Shown here one piece after another: positions 1 to 5,807 of a DNA stretch of 25,167 nt. Both the position numbers and the translations under genes were made by a program. The stretch's first letter is position 1; the number at the start of each line of letters is the position of its first letter. The stretch lies in contig JAVEXO010000044.1 in NCBI GenBank assembly GCA_034003955.1, positions 1-25,167 on the forward strand, read 5' to 3'. The notes under the pieces were generated by a model. That model ran no database searches, was not told the origin of the DNA, and was given only the letters and a program-made list of their open reading frames with translations. The DNA comes from SZUA-370 sp034003955 (GTDB lineage Bacteria > Spirochaetota > Spirochaetia > Treponematales > UBA12059).

Positions 1-66
1 GCCGAAGACGCTGCGAGTACGCAGCTAGACGGCGCAAGGAATGTTATTGTAGTATTTTTTCAGTAG
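1..66 (+). CDS. Possible 3' end of an upstream gene (partial)
   Basis: Frame 1 is open from the window edge to a TAG at 64-66, giving 21 residues that begin AEDAAS and end VVFFQ. The codons GCC, GAA, GAC and GGC fit the style of the other genes here. A hairpin GCTGCG-AGTA-CGCAGC lies at 10-25. The stretch is too short to identify a family, and it could equally be non-coding sequence upstream of the tRNA. Confidence 0.25.
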   Translation, partial: AEDAASTQLDGARNVIVVFFQ

Positions 67-73
67 AAAAAAT

Positions 74-145
74 GGCGCCGTACCCAAGCGGTAAGGGAGA
101 GGTCTGCAAAACCTTCATGCATCGGTTCGATTCCGATCGGCGCCT
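74..145 (+). tRNA. tRNA-Cys (anticodon GCA)
   Basis: The full cloverleaf can be folded by eye. The acceptor stem is GGCGCCG (74-80) with CGGCGCC (138-144). The D-stem is CCC/GGG. The anticodon stem is 99-103 with 111-115, and its loop CTGCAAA puts the anticodon GCA at 106-108. The T-stem is ATCGG/CCGAT around the loop TTCGATT. The discriminator base is T145, matching the U73 identity base of bacterial tRNA-Cys. CCA is not encoded; TAAAA follows. The TATTGTAGTATTTTTT stretch upstream is AT-rich but no clear promoter is visible. A 13-nt piece of the T-arm and acceptor (128-140) recurs at 298-310. Confidence 0.95.
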
Positions 146-572
146 TAAAAACAACAGCTCCCGAAGGGGTGTAGCCCGAGCAGTGCACAGGGCTACAGGG
201 GTGAGAATGTTCGTACACGAACATTCGAGGGGGTATCCCCCTTGTATTACAAGCTCGAGAAGCGATTCGGGGTATCCCCCTTCCTGAAACTGGAAGGCGA
301 TTCCGATCGGGCACTCCAGAAATAGCTTCCTGGGTCGGCAACGTTAATCGCTGGTACCAAAACTCCCGTATGAGGCCTGTGTAGCCCGAGCAGTGCATAC
401 GACGCGAGACATCGAGCGTTGTAGGGTCCGGGGTGTTCCCGGCCTAAAAATGCTGCAGAGCTGAGCTGACCCCCAAAGCTTGGATATCCCATCTCTGTAA
501 CGCTACTTCTTGTCGATATTGTAATGGCGATAGAGAGCCCAATAGTTTCTGTATAACCATGTGATTTTAGAT
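146..572. repeat. Non-coding repeat- and hairpin-rich spacer downstream of tRNA-Cys
   Basis: No convincing gene lies here; the open frames cross the tRNA or lack ribosome sites. The stretch is dense in short structure. A 19-nt direct repeat (GTGTAGCCCGAGCAGTGCA) occurs at 169-187 and 379-397. A hairpin TGTAGCCC/GGGCTACA spans 170-197. A 10-bp inverted repeat GAATGTTCGT/ACGAACATTC spans 205-226. GGGGG-TAT-CCCCC is at 229-241, and a related GGGGTATCCCCC is at 269-280. CCTTCC/GGAAGG spans 279-297, and CCGGG/CCCGG spans 428-442. The sequence CGATTCCGATCGG at 298-310 copies the tRNA 3' part. This looks like dispersed intergenic repeat elements or the scar of insertions behind a tRNA. Whether copies exist elsewhere in the genome cannot be seen from this window. 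Confidence 0.6.
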
Positions 573-605
573 AATATTTACTTGACAAGTTGTCAAGTAA
601 ATATT
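573..605. promoter_or_regulatory. Palindromic operator/promoter of the toxin-antitoxin module
   Basis: A perfect 15-bp inverted repeat (AATATTTACTTGACA at 573-587, TGTCAAGTAAATATT at 591-605) is separated by AGT. It contains a consensus -35 TTGACA at 582-587 and lies 11 bp before the antitoxin ATG. This is the expected arrangement for autoregulation by a Phd/YefM antitoxin. No clean -10 was found; TATTAG at 602-607 sits too close to the -35. Confidence 0.7.
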
Positions 606-616
606 AGGGTTGAGAT

Positions 617-859
617 ATGAAAACACTACCTGTTGGTGAATTAAAGACTCAATTTTCAGAAGTATTAGAGTTTGTAAAAAAAGGTGAATCCTTTGGAATT
701 CTATATGGAAAAAAGAAAAAACCCATCGCAATGATTGTTCCATATATTGATGATAAAAGTAAAGCAGAACGAGAAATAGGGTATTTAGAAGGAAAAGTAA
801 CCATTACGTTTAATGCTGAATTTGGTATTACAGAAGAAGAATTGCTAGGCTTTTCGTGA
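617..859 (+). CDS. Type II antitoxin, Phd/YefM family
   Basis: This 80-residue protein begins MKTLPVGELKTQFSEVLEFV and continues into KKGESFGILYGKKKKPIAM. That pattern is typical of the N-terminal DNA-binding fold of Phd/YefM antitoxins (a beta-strand, then a helix, then a strand with a KKPIA turn). The acidic C-terminal part (about residues 48-80) would wrap the toxin. The start is the ATG 11 bp after the palindrome, preceded by GGTTGAG. Its stop codon overlaps the GTG start of the PIN-domain toxin (GTGA, 856-859), so the two were translationally coupled. The module is visibly AT-rich (many AAA, GAA and ATT codons) compared with the GC-richer neighbours, which suggests horizontal acquisition. 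Family assignment is confident; the exact antitoxin class is not. Confidence 0.85.
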   Translation: MKTLPVGELKTQFSEVLEFVKKGESFGILYGKKKKPIAMIVPYIDDKSKAEREIGYLEGKVTITFNAEFGITEEELLGFS

Positions 860-1254
860 AGTATCGTTTAGATACTCATGTTTTCCTTTGGTCAATTGCC
901 AATAAAAGAGAATTATCAAAAAATGTCTTAAAGGTATTGAAAAATAATGATAATGAGATCTACGTTAGTTCTGTTACCCTATGGGAAATAACAATTAAAA
1001 CATGAATAGGAAAATTGGGTATTAAAGGAGCTTCAATAGATGAATTACAGAGCATTATTGAAAAATTAGATTATAGCCAAATCAGCCTAACTGCGGAAGA
1101 TGCACTTGGGTATGTAAAATTAAAAGAACCTACTCATAAGGAACCTTTTGATAGGATGCTCATTTGGCAATGTATGAGTAGAAATTTAATAATGATTAGC
1201 ATGGATGCGGAATTTTCTAAATTTATTCCTTATGGTCTTACATTATTCTGGTGA
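856..1254 (+). pseudogene. PIN-domain toxin (VapC-like), interrupted by an in-frame TGA
   Basis: Reading from GTG at 856 gives a PIN-domain start (MKYRLDTHVFLW, first acidic residue D6) and the second motif SSVTLWEITIK. A TGA stop at 1003-1005 then falls at codon 50. The same frame stays open for 82 more codons and carries the rest of the fold: IGKLGI, the acidic motif EPFDRMLIWQ and ISMDAEF. Ignoring the stop, the product would be 132 residues, the usual size of this PIN family of ribonuclease toxins. The family normally has a basic residue in the IKxxxGKL segment, so CGA (Arg) to TGA by one transition is the simplest explanation. As it stands only a 49-residue fragment would be made, and the toxin should be inactive unless the stop is read through or is a sequencing error. 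Confidence 0.8.
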
Positions 1255-1629
1255 AATGAGGCAAGAGAATCGCACGGCGGAGAATCCTTATGGTCCTAGG
1301 TCGGGCTAGTAACATTATTGGGTGGCCACAAAAGGCACAAAAAACACAAAGAAAATGGTCTTGTTCCCTTTGTGCATCTTGTGGCAATTATCCCAGTGCT
1401 GAGCCTCGTTCAATGAGCGCATGTAAGGCAGGATTTACAGGATGAAGATGTTGCTTTTGTATTATCCAGTCCATCCTGTCCATCAATATTAAAATTCTTC
1501 TCTTCTAAAACAAAAAAATATGGAGCTAACATGGATACACAGGATAAGATATGAAACTAAATTATTTAGTTTCATAGGCCAAAGGCAAACCACGTGTTCT
1601 TATTATACAATACCCATAAGGAGCCCATC
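1255..1629. repeat. Intergenic stretch with dispersed-type repeats and hairpins
   Basis: No gene is seen. Three structures stand out. An imperfect inverted repeat lies at 1325-1341 and 1369-1385 (GCCACAAAAGGCACAAA against TTTGTGCATCTTGTGGC, 15 of 17 pairing). GCAGGATTTACAGGATG at 1428-1444 faces CATCCTGTCCATC at 1472-1484, sharing an 8-bp inverted core (ACAGGATG/CATCCTGT). A perfect 12-bp inverted repeat TATGAAACTAAA-TTA-TTTAGTTTCATA lies at 1550-1576. The first two resemble low-complexity intergenic repeats that I recall from diverse bacteria; this was not checked. The third may be an operator or processing hairpin for the next gene; it has no U-tract. Confidence 0.5.
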
Positions 1630-1893
1630 ATGAGCCTCGATATACCAGACATGGACTCGCAACCAAATCTATACCTGGATCCTGAGTCACTGCTTCGGCT
1701 CGCCAATGCCAAGATGCCGTTCGGCAAGTATGCAGGGCGGCTTCTCATAGATCTTCCTGAGTCTTATGTCGTGTGGTTCTCTCACAAGGGATACCCAAGG
1801 GGTGATATAGGTGAGCAGCTGCAGGCCTTGTATACCATTAAGGAAAACGGTTTGGAGCCACTCGTGCGCCCACTCGTCGGCATGAGGAAATGA
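1630..1893 (+). CDS. DUF3820 family protein
   Basis: The 87-residue product contains the DUF3820 core: MPFGKYAGRLLIDLPESYVV, followed by WFSHKGYPRGDIGEQL and a LYTIKENGLEPLV tail. Family members are small cytosolic proteins annotated as putative quorum-sensing-regulated virulence factors, but no biochemical role is established, so the function is unknown. The ATG at 1630 is chosen because AAGGAG lies 7 bp upstream (1618-1623). An upstream in-frame ATG at 1594 would add 12 residues unlike the family and lacks a ribosome site. It stands alone between the repeat-rich spacer and a hairpin with a T-run at 1898-1940. Its composition matches the core genome better than the preceding toxin-antitoxin genes do. 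Confidence 0.8.
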   Translation: MSLDIPDMDSQPNLYLDPESLLRLANAKMPFGKYAGRLLIDLPESYVVWFSHKGYPRGDIGEQLQALYTIKENGLEPLVRPLVGMRK

Positions 1894-1897
1894 GATT

Positions 1898-1940
1898 AAA
1901 GACTAGTCCTTAGGACTGTAGTTAGGCTCCGAGTCTTTTT
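1898..1940 (+). terminator. Possible intrinsic terminator after the DUF3820 gene
   Basis: AAAGACT (1898-1904) pairs with AGTCTTT (1932-1938), and a nested hairpin AGTCC-TTA-GGACT lies at 1905-1917. The T-run reaches 1940. The outer stem is short and the middle is not fully paired, so efficiency is uncertain. Confidence 0.45.
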
Positions 1941-2043
1941 GACCATGCGAATAATAGATGGTTCCCCATTCCTGCGTAGTGCTTCCATTGACCTACTCGA
2001 GTGACGATGTGCGATGGGCGCAAGAGTGCGTACATTGGACAGT

Positions 2044-2778
2044 TCATGGAGTCGATAATTCGTAGCCCTTAGCAAAGACCCTAAAGAGTTGAGCTGCATT
2101 GATACCAACAGTGCCAGGGGAGCCCTTCATGCGCAGGATGGCGTTGATCCGGCCGTTTGCATCGCTTGATTCGTCGTCTATTCGAGTCAGGTTCATGCGA
2201 TCCAGGACTGGCCCTAAGCGGTAATGGTAATGGAGATAGAGTATCGATCCATCACTAGCTACTGAGATGACGACTCCCACATGGGTAAGTTCGTCGTCTG
2301 CCCTACCGTTTTCATTGGCATCATAGGTATTGTCCCAGAATATGATGTCTGCCGGAGCGGGGTAGCGCACGGCATAGAGTAAGTCTTGATCATGGAGCGT
2401 CTGGTATAGCCTCAATACGCCGTTTCCTGTGTATCGATCAAAGCGATATGAGATGTCTATAGGCGCGAAGGCATAGGCGGCCCGTACGAGGCCGGTGCAG
2501 TCGTTGGGGTAGGTGACGCCGTTGACGACGAGGCTTTTCTTACCTACCAGGGTTCGGCCTCCCTCGACGACCAGACGCTGTGCTTCTGATACCGGCCGGT
2601 TCTTGTCTTCTGGGGGTTGGGGATAGTCTCCTGCTCCAATAGGCCCGCTCAAAGTTGAGCATGAAACGGTGAATAGGATGGTTAGTGCTAGCATGGCGGA
2701 GCATGCCAAGAGGCGAGCTGGGTCTGCCGTGCTAGCTTCGTTTAATGCACGCCCCTTGTAGCCGGTTTTATTACTCAC
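2044..2778 (-). CDS. Lipoprotein with NlpC/P60- or CHAP-type cysteine hydrolase domain
   Basis: The 244-residue protein has a hydrophobic stretch ending in the lipobox TVSC (Cys40), so it is probably exported and lipid-anchored. The catalytic part shows the family pattern: Cys94 in NDCTGLVRAAY, then PADIIFWDNTYD, then His166 in LTHVGVV, with further histidines near residue 183. Such domains cleave peptide bonds or amides in peptidoglycan. The start is taken as the ATG overlapping the stop of the NicO-like gene by 4 nt (ATGA). That leaves a long, polar 27-residue stretch before the hydrophobic core; Met29 is an alternative start but would lack basic residues. It is the last gene of a three-gene operon with a nickel/cobalt permease, an odd partnership with no known mechanistic link. 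The hydrolase assignment is fairly firm; the substrate is inferred. Confidence 0.75.
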   Translation of the reverse strand: MSNKTGYKGRALNEASTADPARLLACSAMLALTILFTVSCSTLSGPIGAGDYPQPPEDKNRPVSEAQRLVVEGGRTLVGKKSLVVNGVTYPNDCTGLVRAAYAFAPIDISYRFDRYTGNGVLRLYQTLHDQDLLYAVRYPAPADIIFWDNTYDANENGRADDELTHVGVVISVASDGSILYLHYHYRLGPVLDRMNLTRIDDESSDANGRINAILRMKGSPGTVGINAAQLFRVFAKGYELSTP

Positions 2779-3683
2779 GCGCCTATGCTCCGCAGGGCCG
2801 TCGTTATGACAGGCCAGGCCATGTATAGTGAGAAGCCAAGGACAAGCAGGTAGGATCCCAGTTCCAGGATGTCAGACAAGGGTCCAAGAATGTTCTCCTT
2901 GGCCTTGAGTCTCCCAAAGAGCCCTGCACGGCCACAGTACGCAAGATAGCCAGCCAGTGATATGACGAGGCCCATGCCCAGTGACATGGCGATGACGGCG
3001 GCTATTCCCAGGTAGGGCATCCCTATATACACACCAAAGAGGAGCATCATAGTCGCACCGGGGCATGGAACCAGGCTCGCGGCTGCTATGATACCGTATA
3101 GTCCCCGAGCTTTTCCCTTTGTGCTGGCTTGTCCTTCACCCCTTGCCATCGCACGCAGCTTGAAGATTATGAGGACAAGCGACACGAGGACTAGAGCCCC
3201 AAAGGTGCCTGCATCGAGGTAGGCCGATACTCGTTCCGTATTACCGAGGCCGGCTATGGCACCGTATATGAGTGATAGTATACCCACAAGGCACATGCCG
3301 ACGCCGGCATGTACGCTCGAGGCCAGGAAGCCGGCCGCCAGGGGTTCCCATGGTGCCGCTTCCCTGCCCAAAAAGAGTGAGAATACTATTGTCTTCCTGT
3401 GCCCGGGGCCGGCGGCGTGAAGAATGCCATAGAGCAAGGCGGCGCCTAGGAGGGCTACGAGGGTGGAAGCCGATGGTTGCTCTGCAAATTGGCGTATAGA
3501 CTCAGCCGAGCGCTCCCGTAAGCCGCGCTGGGCCTCCAGCATGGGGCCCTGGGATGAGGGCGTGCGTACCTCCGGTGTGAAAACTTCCTGCGTGTCGTCA
3601 CCACCTTCTGACATGAATGGGTTGGCCCAGAGAGGAGCGCAAGCAAGGCTCAGCACCAGCACAAGAAGGGGTATCCTGTTCAT
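2775..3683 (-). CDS. NicO/RcnA-type nickel/cobalt membrane transporter
   Basis: The 302-residue membrane protein has an N-terminal signal-like segment (residues 1-20), a soluble periplasmic stretch to about 70 and six or so hydrophobic segments. The signature HAAGPGHRK (His89 to Lys97) is diagnostic of the NicO family, together with SSVHAGVG (122-129) and VPCPGATMMLLFG (205-217). Family members move Ni2+ or Co2+ across the inner membrane, either as importers or as efflux pumps of the RcnA type. Pairing with a DUF1007 periplasmic protein is common. The ATG overlaps the stop of the DUF1007 gene by 4 nt, and the gene's own stop overlaps the downstream lipoprotein start in the same way, so the three are co-translated. 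Direction of transport and metal choice cannot be read from the sequence. Confidence 0.85.
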   Translation of the reverse strand: MNRIPLLVLVLSLACAPLWANPFMSEGGDDTQEVFTPEVRTPSSQGPMLEAQRGLRERSAESIRQFAEQPSASTLVALLGAALLYGILHAAGPGHRKTIVFSLFLGREAAPWEPLAAGFLASSVHAGVGMCLVGILSLIYGAIAGLGNTERVSAYLDAGTFGALVLVSLVLIIFKLRAMARGEGQASTKGKARGLYGIIAAASLVPCPGATMMLLFGVYIGMPYLGIAAVIAMSLGMGLVISLAGYLAYCGRAGLFGRLKAKENILGPLSDILELGSYLLVLGFSLYMAWPVITTALRSIGA

Positions 3684-4333
3684 TCGAACGATACTCTGAT
3701 TTCTTCAGGATAGGCCGTTTGAAGGCCTTTCTCCATCTTGGTATAGACGCGGCTGTCTCCCGCCCCACCGGCAGGGTTATAATAGACAGGATACTCCTTA
3801 TTGGAGACTATGCTGATGACCGGCTGCCTGCTCGCCTTCTGTCCCAGCCATGTGATACGAGCGGGTTCCTGTGAGTAGCGTGAGGCGCAGTAGAAAGTAG
3901 AATCGAATGTGGCGACGCTGAAGTCGCCATCGAGTCCCTTGCCTTCAAGCGGCAGATGAAAACGATATGTCACGCGGCCGTCACTCTGGCTAGCCTGGAA
4001 TCCATCCACCGTCTCAGGGTACGAGCGTTTATCGCCCTTTCTTAAGAAGGTAAAATATCCATATTTTCTTAGATTGGAGAAGGCTTGCATGCGCACTTTT
4101 TCGTTTTCAGAAGCATTAAAACGACCATCGAGGTCTGCGTCAAACTGCCCTATGATATCTGCGCTGAATACGACATCGAATGTCCACGCTACCCAAATAC
4201 CTACGCATTCCTCTGACTGCATTTCAAACTCAAGCGTAGAATCTATAAACACGTGCGGGTGAGCCCAGGCTGAAAAAATAGTTGTTGCTAGTATGGTCGC
4301 GAGTGCCACTGCTCTTCGACTGACGGGAATCAT
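3680..4333 (-). CDS. DUF1007 family periplasmic protein, metal-transport partner
   Basis: The 217-residue product starts with a clear signal peptide (MIPVSRRAVALATILATTIF, cleavage probably after AWA) followed by HPHVFIDS (residues 25-32). The HPH-V motif at the mature N-terminus is typical of DUF1007 and is thought to bind metal. An EF-hand-like 12-residue loop DADLDGRFNASE (65-76) presents acidic or polar side chains at positions 1, 3, 5, 9 and 12. The start at 4333 is preferred because GAGGAG lies just upstream and the signal peptide then begins at residue 1; the longer frame from 4441 would run over the promoter. Its stop overlaps the NicO-like gene. The likely role is to bind or hand over Ni/Co in the periplasm for that transporter; this is inferred from the pairing. 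Confidence 0.8.
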   Translation of the reverse strand: MIPVSRRAVALATILATTIFSAWAHPHVFIDSTLEFEMQSEECVGIWVAWTFDVVFSADIIGQFDADLDGRFNASENEKVRMQAFSNLRKYGYFTFLRKGDKRSYPETVDGFQASQSDGRVTYRFHLPLEGKGLDGDFSVATFDSTFYCASRYSQEPARITWLGQKASRQPVISIVSNKEYPVYYNPAGGAGDSRVYTKMEKGLQTAYPEEIRVSFE

Positions 4334-4375
4334 ACGCTTGGCTCCTCTAGAATCATGGTGTAACACGGTTCTTAA

Positions 4376-4405
4376 AGTATAGGAGGCATGTGCTAAAAAA
4401 GGCAA
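4376..4405 (-). promoter_or_regulatory. Promoter of the DUF1007-NicO-lipoprotein operon
   Basis: On the minus strand a -35 TTGCCT (4405-4400) and a -10 TATACT (4381-4376) are 18 bp apart, placing transcription start near 4369, about 35 nt before the ATG at 4333. No NikR-like dyad was recognised. Confidence 0.55.
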
Positions 4406-4421
4406 TCGATGCAGGTTGCGC

Positions 4422-4451
4422 TTGTTGCAGTATGTGGGCACATGCTAGTAT
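4422..4451 (+). promoter_or_regulatory. Possible promoter of the IscU/NifU-like gene
   Basis: TTGTTG (4422-4427) and TAGTAT (4446-4451), 18 bp apart, lie upstream of the ribosome site AAGGAG at 4463-4468. The match is moderate. It is divergent from the DUF1007 promoter. Confidence 0.4.
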
Positions 4452-4476
4452 TATCTGTCTACAAGGAGCGACTACC

Positions 4477-4899
4477 ATGGATTCCTCGAGTGATGAAGCC
4501 GCCGGAACTCCGGATTATTCCGGCCCTGTACTCTATTATACCGATGCGGTCATAGATCATTTTACCCACCCCAGAAACGTTGGAGAAATGCTGCCAGGCG
4601 AGGCCGATGGCTATGCCTGTATTGGAGACCCCGGGTGTGGAGACGAGATGAAACTGTGGATAGTAGTGAACGAAGGCAGGATTTCACGTATCGCCTTTAA
4701 ATCCTATGGCTGCCCCGGTGCCATATCGACGAGCAGCATGCTTACTGTCCTCGCCGAAGGAAAGACCCTCGATGAGGCCCTCGCTATAAGCGACGATGAC
4801 GTCGTGACGGCCTTGGGAGGCATCCCGGAGAACAAGCAGCATTGCTCGCTCCTGGGAGTCAAGGCCCTGCACGCCGCCATAGCCTCATCACGACAGTAG
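4477..4899 (+). CDS. IscU/NifU-type iron-sulfur cluster scaffold protein
   Basis: The 140-residue protein shows the IscU fold signatures: YTDAVIDHFTHPRNVG near the N-terminus, then three conserved cysteines at Cys54 (GDPGCGDEM), Cys79 (YGCPGAI) and Cys123 (HCSLLGV), with Asp56 beside the first. These residues assemble a transient [2Fe-2S] cluster received from a cysteine desulfurase. The ATG at 4477 is chosen because AAGGAG sits 8 bp before it; the longer frame from 4390 overlaps the divergent promoter and adds unrelated residues. No desulfurase, ferredoxin or HscA/B partner is present in the window. It is, however, next to a MinD-ferredoxin/NifX operon that also deals with Fe-S or metal clusters. 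The final codons lie inside a 15-nt direct repeat (4888-4919). Confidence 0.85.
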   Translation: MDSSSDEAAGTPDYSGPVLYYTDAVIDHFTHPRNVGEMLPGEADGYACIGDPGCGDEMKLWIVVNEGRISRIAFKSYGCPGAISTSSMLTVLAEGKTLDEALAISDDDVVTALGGIPENKQHCSLLGVKALHAAIASSRQ

Positions 4900-4919
4900 T
4901 CGTGTCACGACAGTAGTCG
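4888..4919 (+). repeat. Tandem 17-bp repeat across the scaffold gene stop codon
   Basis: TCACGACAGTAGTCG occurs at 4888-4902 and again at 4905-4919 (period 17). Each copy is itself a near palindrome (CACGAC-AGTA-GTCGTG). The TAG stop at 4897-4899 lies in the first copy. No T-run follows. Confidence 0.7.
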
Positions 4920-4927
4920 CGCTGTGG

Positions 4928-5428
4928 CTACACCTTCAAGAAATCAAGCGTAGAGTAATCAATCTTTCCCTTGGCGTCTACGAGATTATCGTCGGCATGT
5001 ACGTGGACAACCTTGCCTACAAACATCTCGTGTGATCCGGTGACTATTGAATCCACCACCCTGCATTCTATTGATACAGGCGAGTCAAGGAGTATGGGTG
5101 CGTCGACCTCCACGCCATTGGCAACGCGAAGCCCTAGTTTTTTAATCTTGTCTTCGTCGCGGCCGCTGTGCGACCCAAGGTACGTGTACATGTCGCGCAT
5201 AGACTCGGTAACGAGGTTGACGATAAAGACTCCCGTCTCCTTGACGATGTGGTGCGAGTGGCGTGAGGGTACTATGCCGACCATTATCATCGGTGGGTCG
5301 TAGCTGCAATTGCAGGCATACACGACTACGAGTGCGTTGTCCTTACCGTCTTTACCGCGGCAGCTGACCAGGATGGGTGGCCTCGGGTTGAGCGCTGAAC
5401 GAAACTCTGCTGATTTTTTTCCTTGCAT
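4928..5428 (-). CDS. Flavin reductase-like FMN-binding protein
   Basis: The 166-residue protein fits the flavin reductase/flavoredoxin fold (split beta-barrel FMN binder). It starts with PRPPILVSCRGKDGKDNALVV, continues with NCSYDPPMIMVGIVPSRHSH and FIVNLVTESM, and ends in a tail near GKIDYSTLDFL. Related proteins bind FMN and pass electrons to ferredoxin-linked or oxygen-defence enzymes. The ATG at 5428 is preferred because GGAG lies 8 bp upstream; a TTG at 5434 in the same frame has only 2 bp spacing. It is the last gene of the DUF5320-MinD-MinD-NifX-NifX series, only 17 bp from its neighbour, so it may supply electrons for the metal chemistry of that operon. Specific donor and acceptor are unknown. 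Confidence 0.8.
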   Translation of the reverse strand: MQGKKSAEFRSALNPRPPILVSCRGKDGKDNALVVVYACNCSYDPPMIMVGIVPSRHSHHIVKETGVFIVNLVTESMRDMYTYLGSHSGRDEDKIKKLGLRVANGVEVDAPILLDSPVSIECRVVDSIVTGSHEMFVGKVVHVHADDNLVDAKGKIDYSTLDFLKV

Positions 5429-5445
5429 CTTCAAGACTCCTTGCT

Positions 5446-5784
5446 CTAATGATCGCAGCAGTTTTCGCCGGTTTCAAGCTCTCCTTGCAGGAAGAGCTCC
5501 ACAATAGCCTGTGCTTCTAAAGCCGGTGCTCCTATGACAACCTTTATATTGTTCTGGGCAAAGAGTTCCTGGGCCTTCTGGCCCATGCCCCCTGCTATAA
5601 TGTGGGTGGCGCCTCGTTCTGCAAGCCATGCAGGGTAGAGCCCTGGTTCATGTGGAGGGGGCGTAAGGGTATCCATTACCTGAATCTTCTTGGTGTCGGG
5701 ATCGGCGTCTATTATGGCAAAATGCTGGCAGTGACCGAAGTGGGCAGACAGTTTCCCGTCGGTCATGGGTATGGCGATCTTCAT
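5446..5784 (-). CDS. NifX/NifB-type dinitrogenase cofactor-like metal-cluster binding protein
   Basis: The 112-residue protein begins MKIAIPMTDGKLSAHFGHCQ, the usual start of the NifX/NafY/NifB C-terminal fold, and ends with a Cys-Cys-Asp-His tail. A glycine-rich IIAGGMGQKA segment follows the middle strand. In nitrogen fixers this fold carries FeMo-cofactor precursors; in non-fixing anaerobes similar small proteins occur beside MinD-ferredoxin ATPases with no proven role. AAAGGAAAC before the ATG is a plausible ribosome site. It differs from the next NifX-like gene by retaining His and Cys residues (HFGHCQH, ENCCDH) that could bind metal. No nitrogenase genes are seen here, so a role in nitrogen fixation is not supported. 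Confidence 0.8.
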   Translation of the reverse strand: MKIAIPMTDGKLSAHFGHCQHFAIIDADPDTKKIQVMDTLTPPPHEPGLYPAWLAERGATHIIAGGMGQKAQELFAQNNIKVVIGAPALEAQAIVELFLQGELETGENCCDH

Positions 5785-5807
5785 GGTGTTTCCTTTCAGG
5801 AATTATC

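Noticed and set aside
1..66. Start of the window as the 3' end of a tmRNA or ribosomal RNA
   Set aside because: No T-arm, CCA or rRNA-like conserved segment is present; only one short hairpin.
169..397. CRISPR array
   Set aside because: Only two copies of the 19-nt repeat, 210 bp apart, with hairpins between; no regular spacers or cas genes.
60..588. Open frames of 71-113 codons on both strands over the tRNA and its spacer
   Set aside because: They cross the tRNA-Cys or the hairpin repeats, lack ribosome sites and show no protein-like motifs.
1003..1005. TGA read as tryptophan or selenocysteine in the PIN toxin
   Set aside because: Other genes here end in TGA at normal ends, no selenocysteine hairpin was seen, and Arg fits the family better than Trp.
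4334..4476. NikR-type nickel operator between the divergent metal genes
   Set aside because: No GTATGA-like half-sites at the right distance were found.
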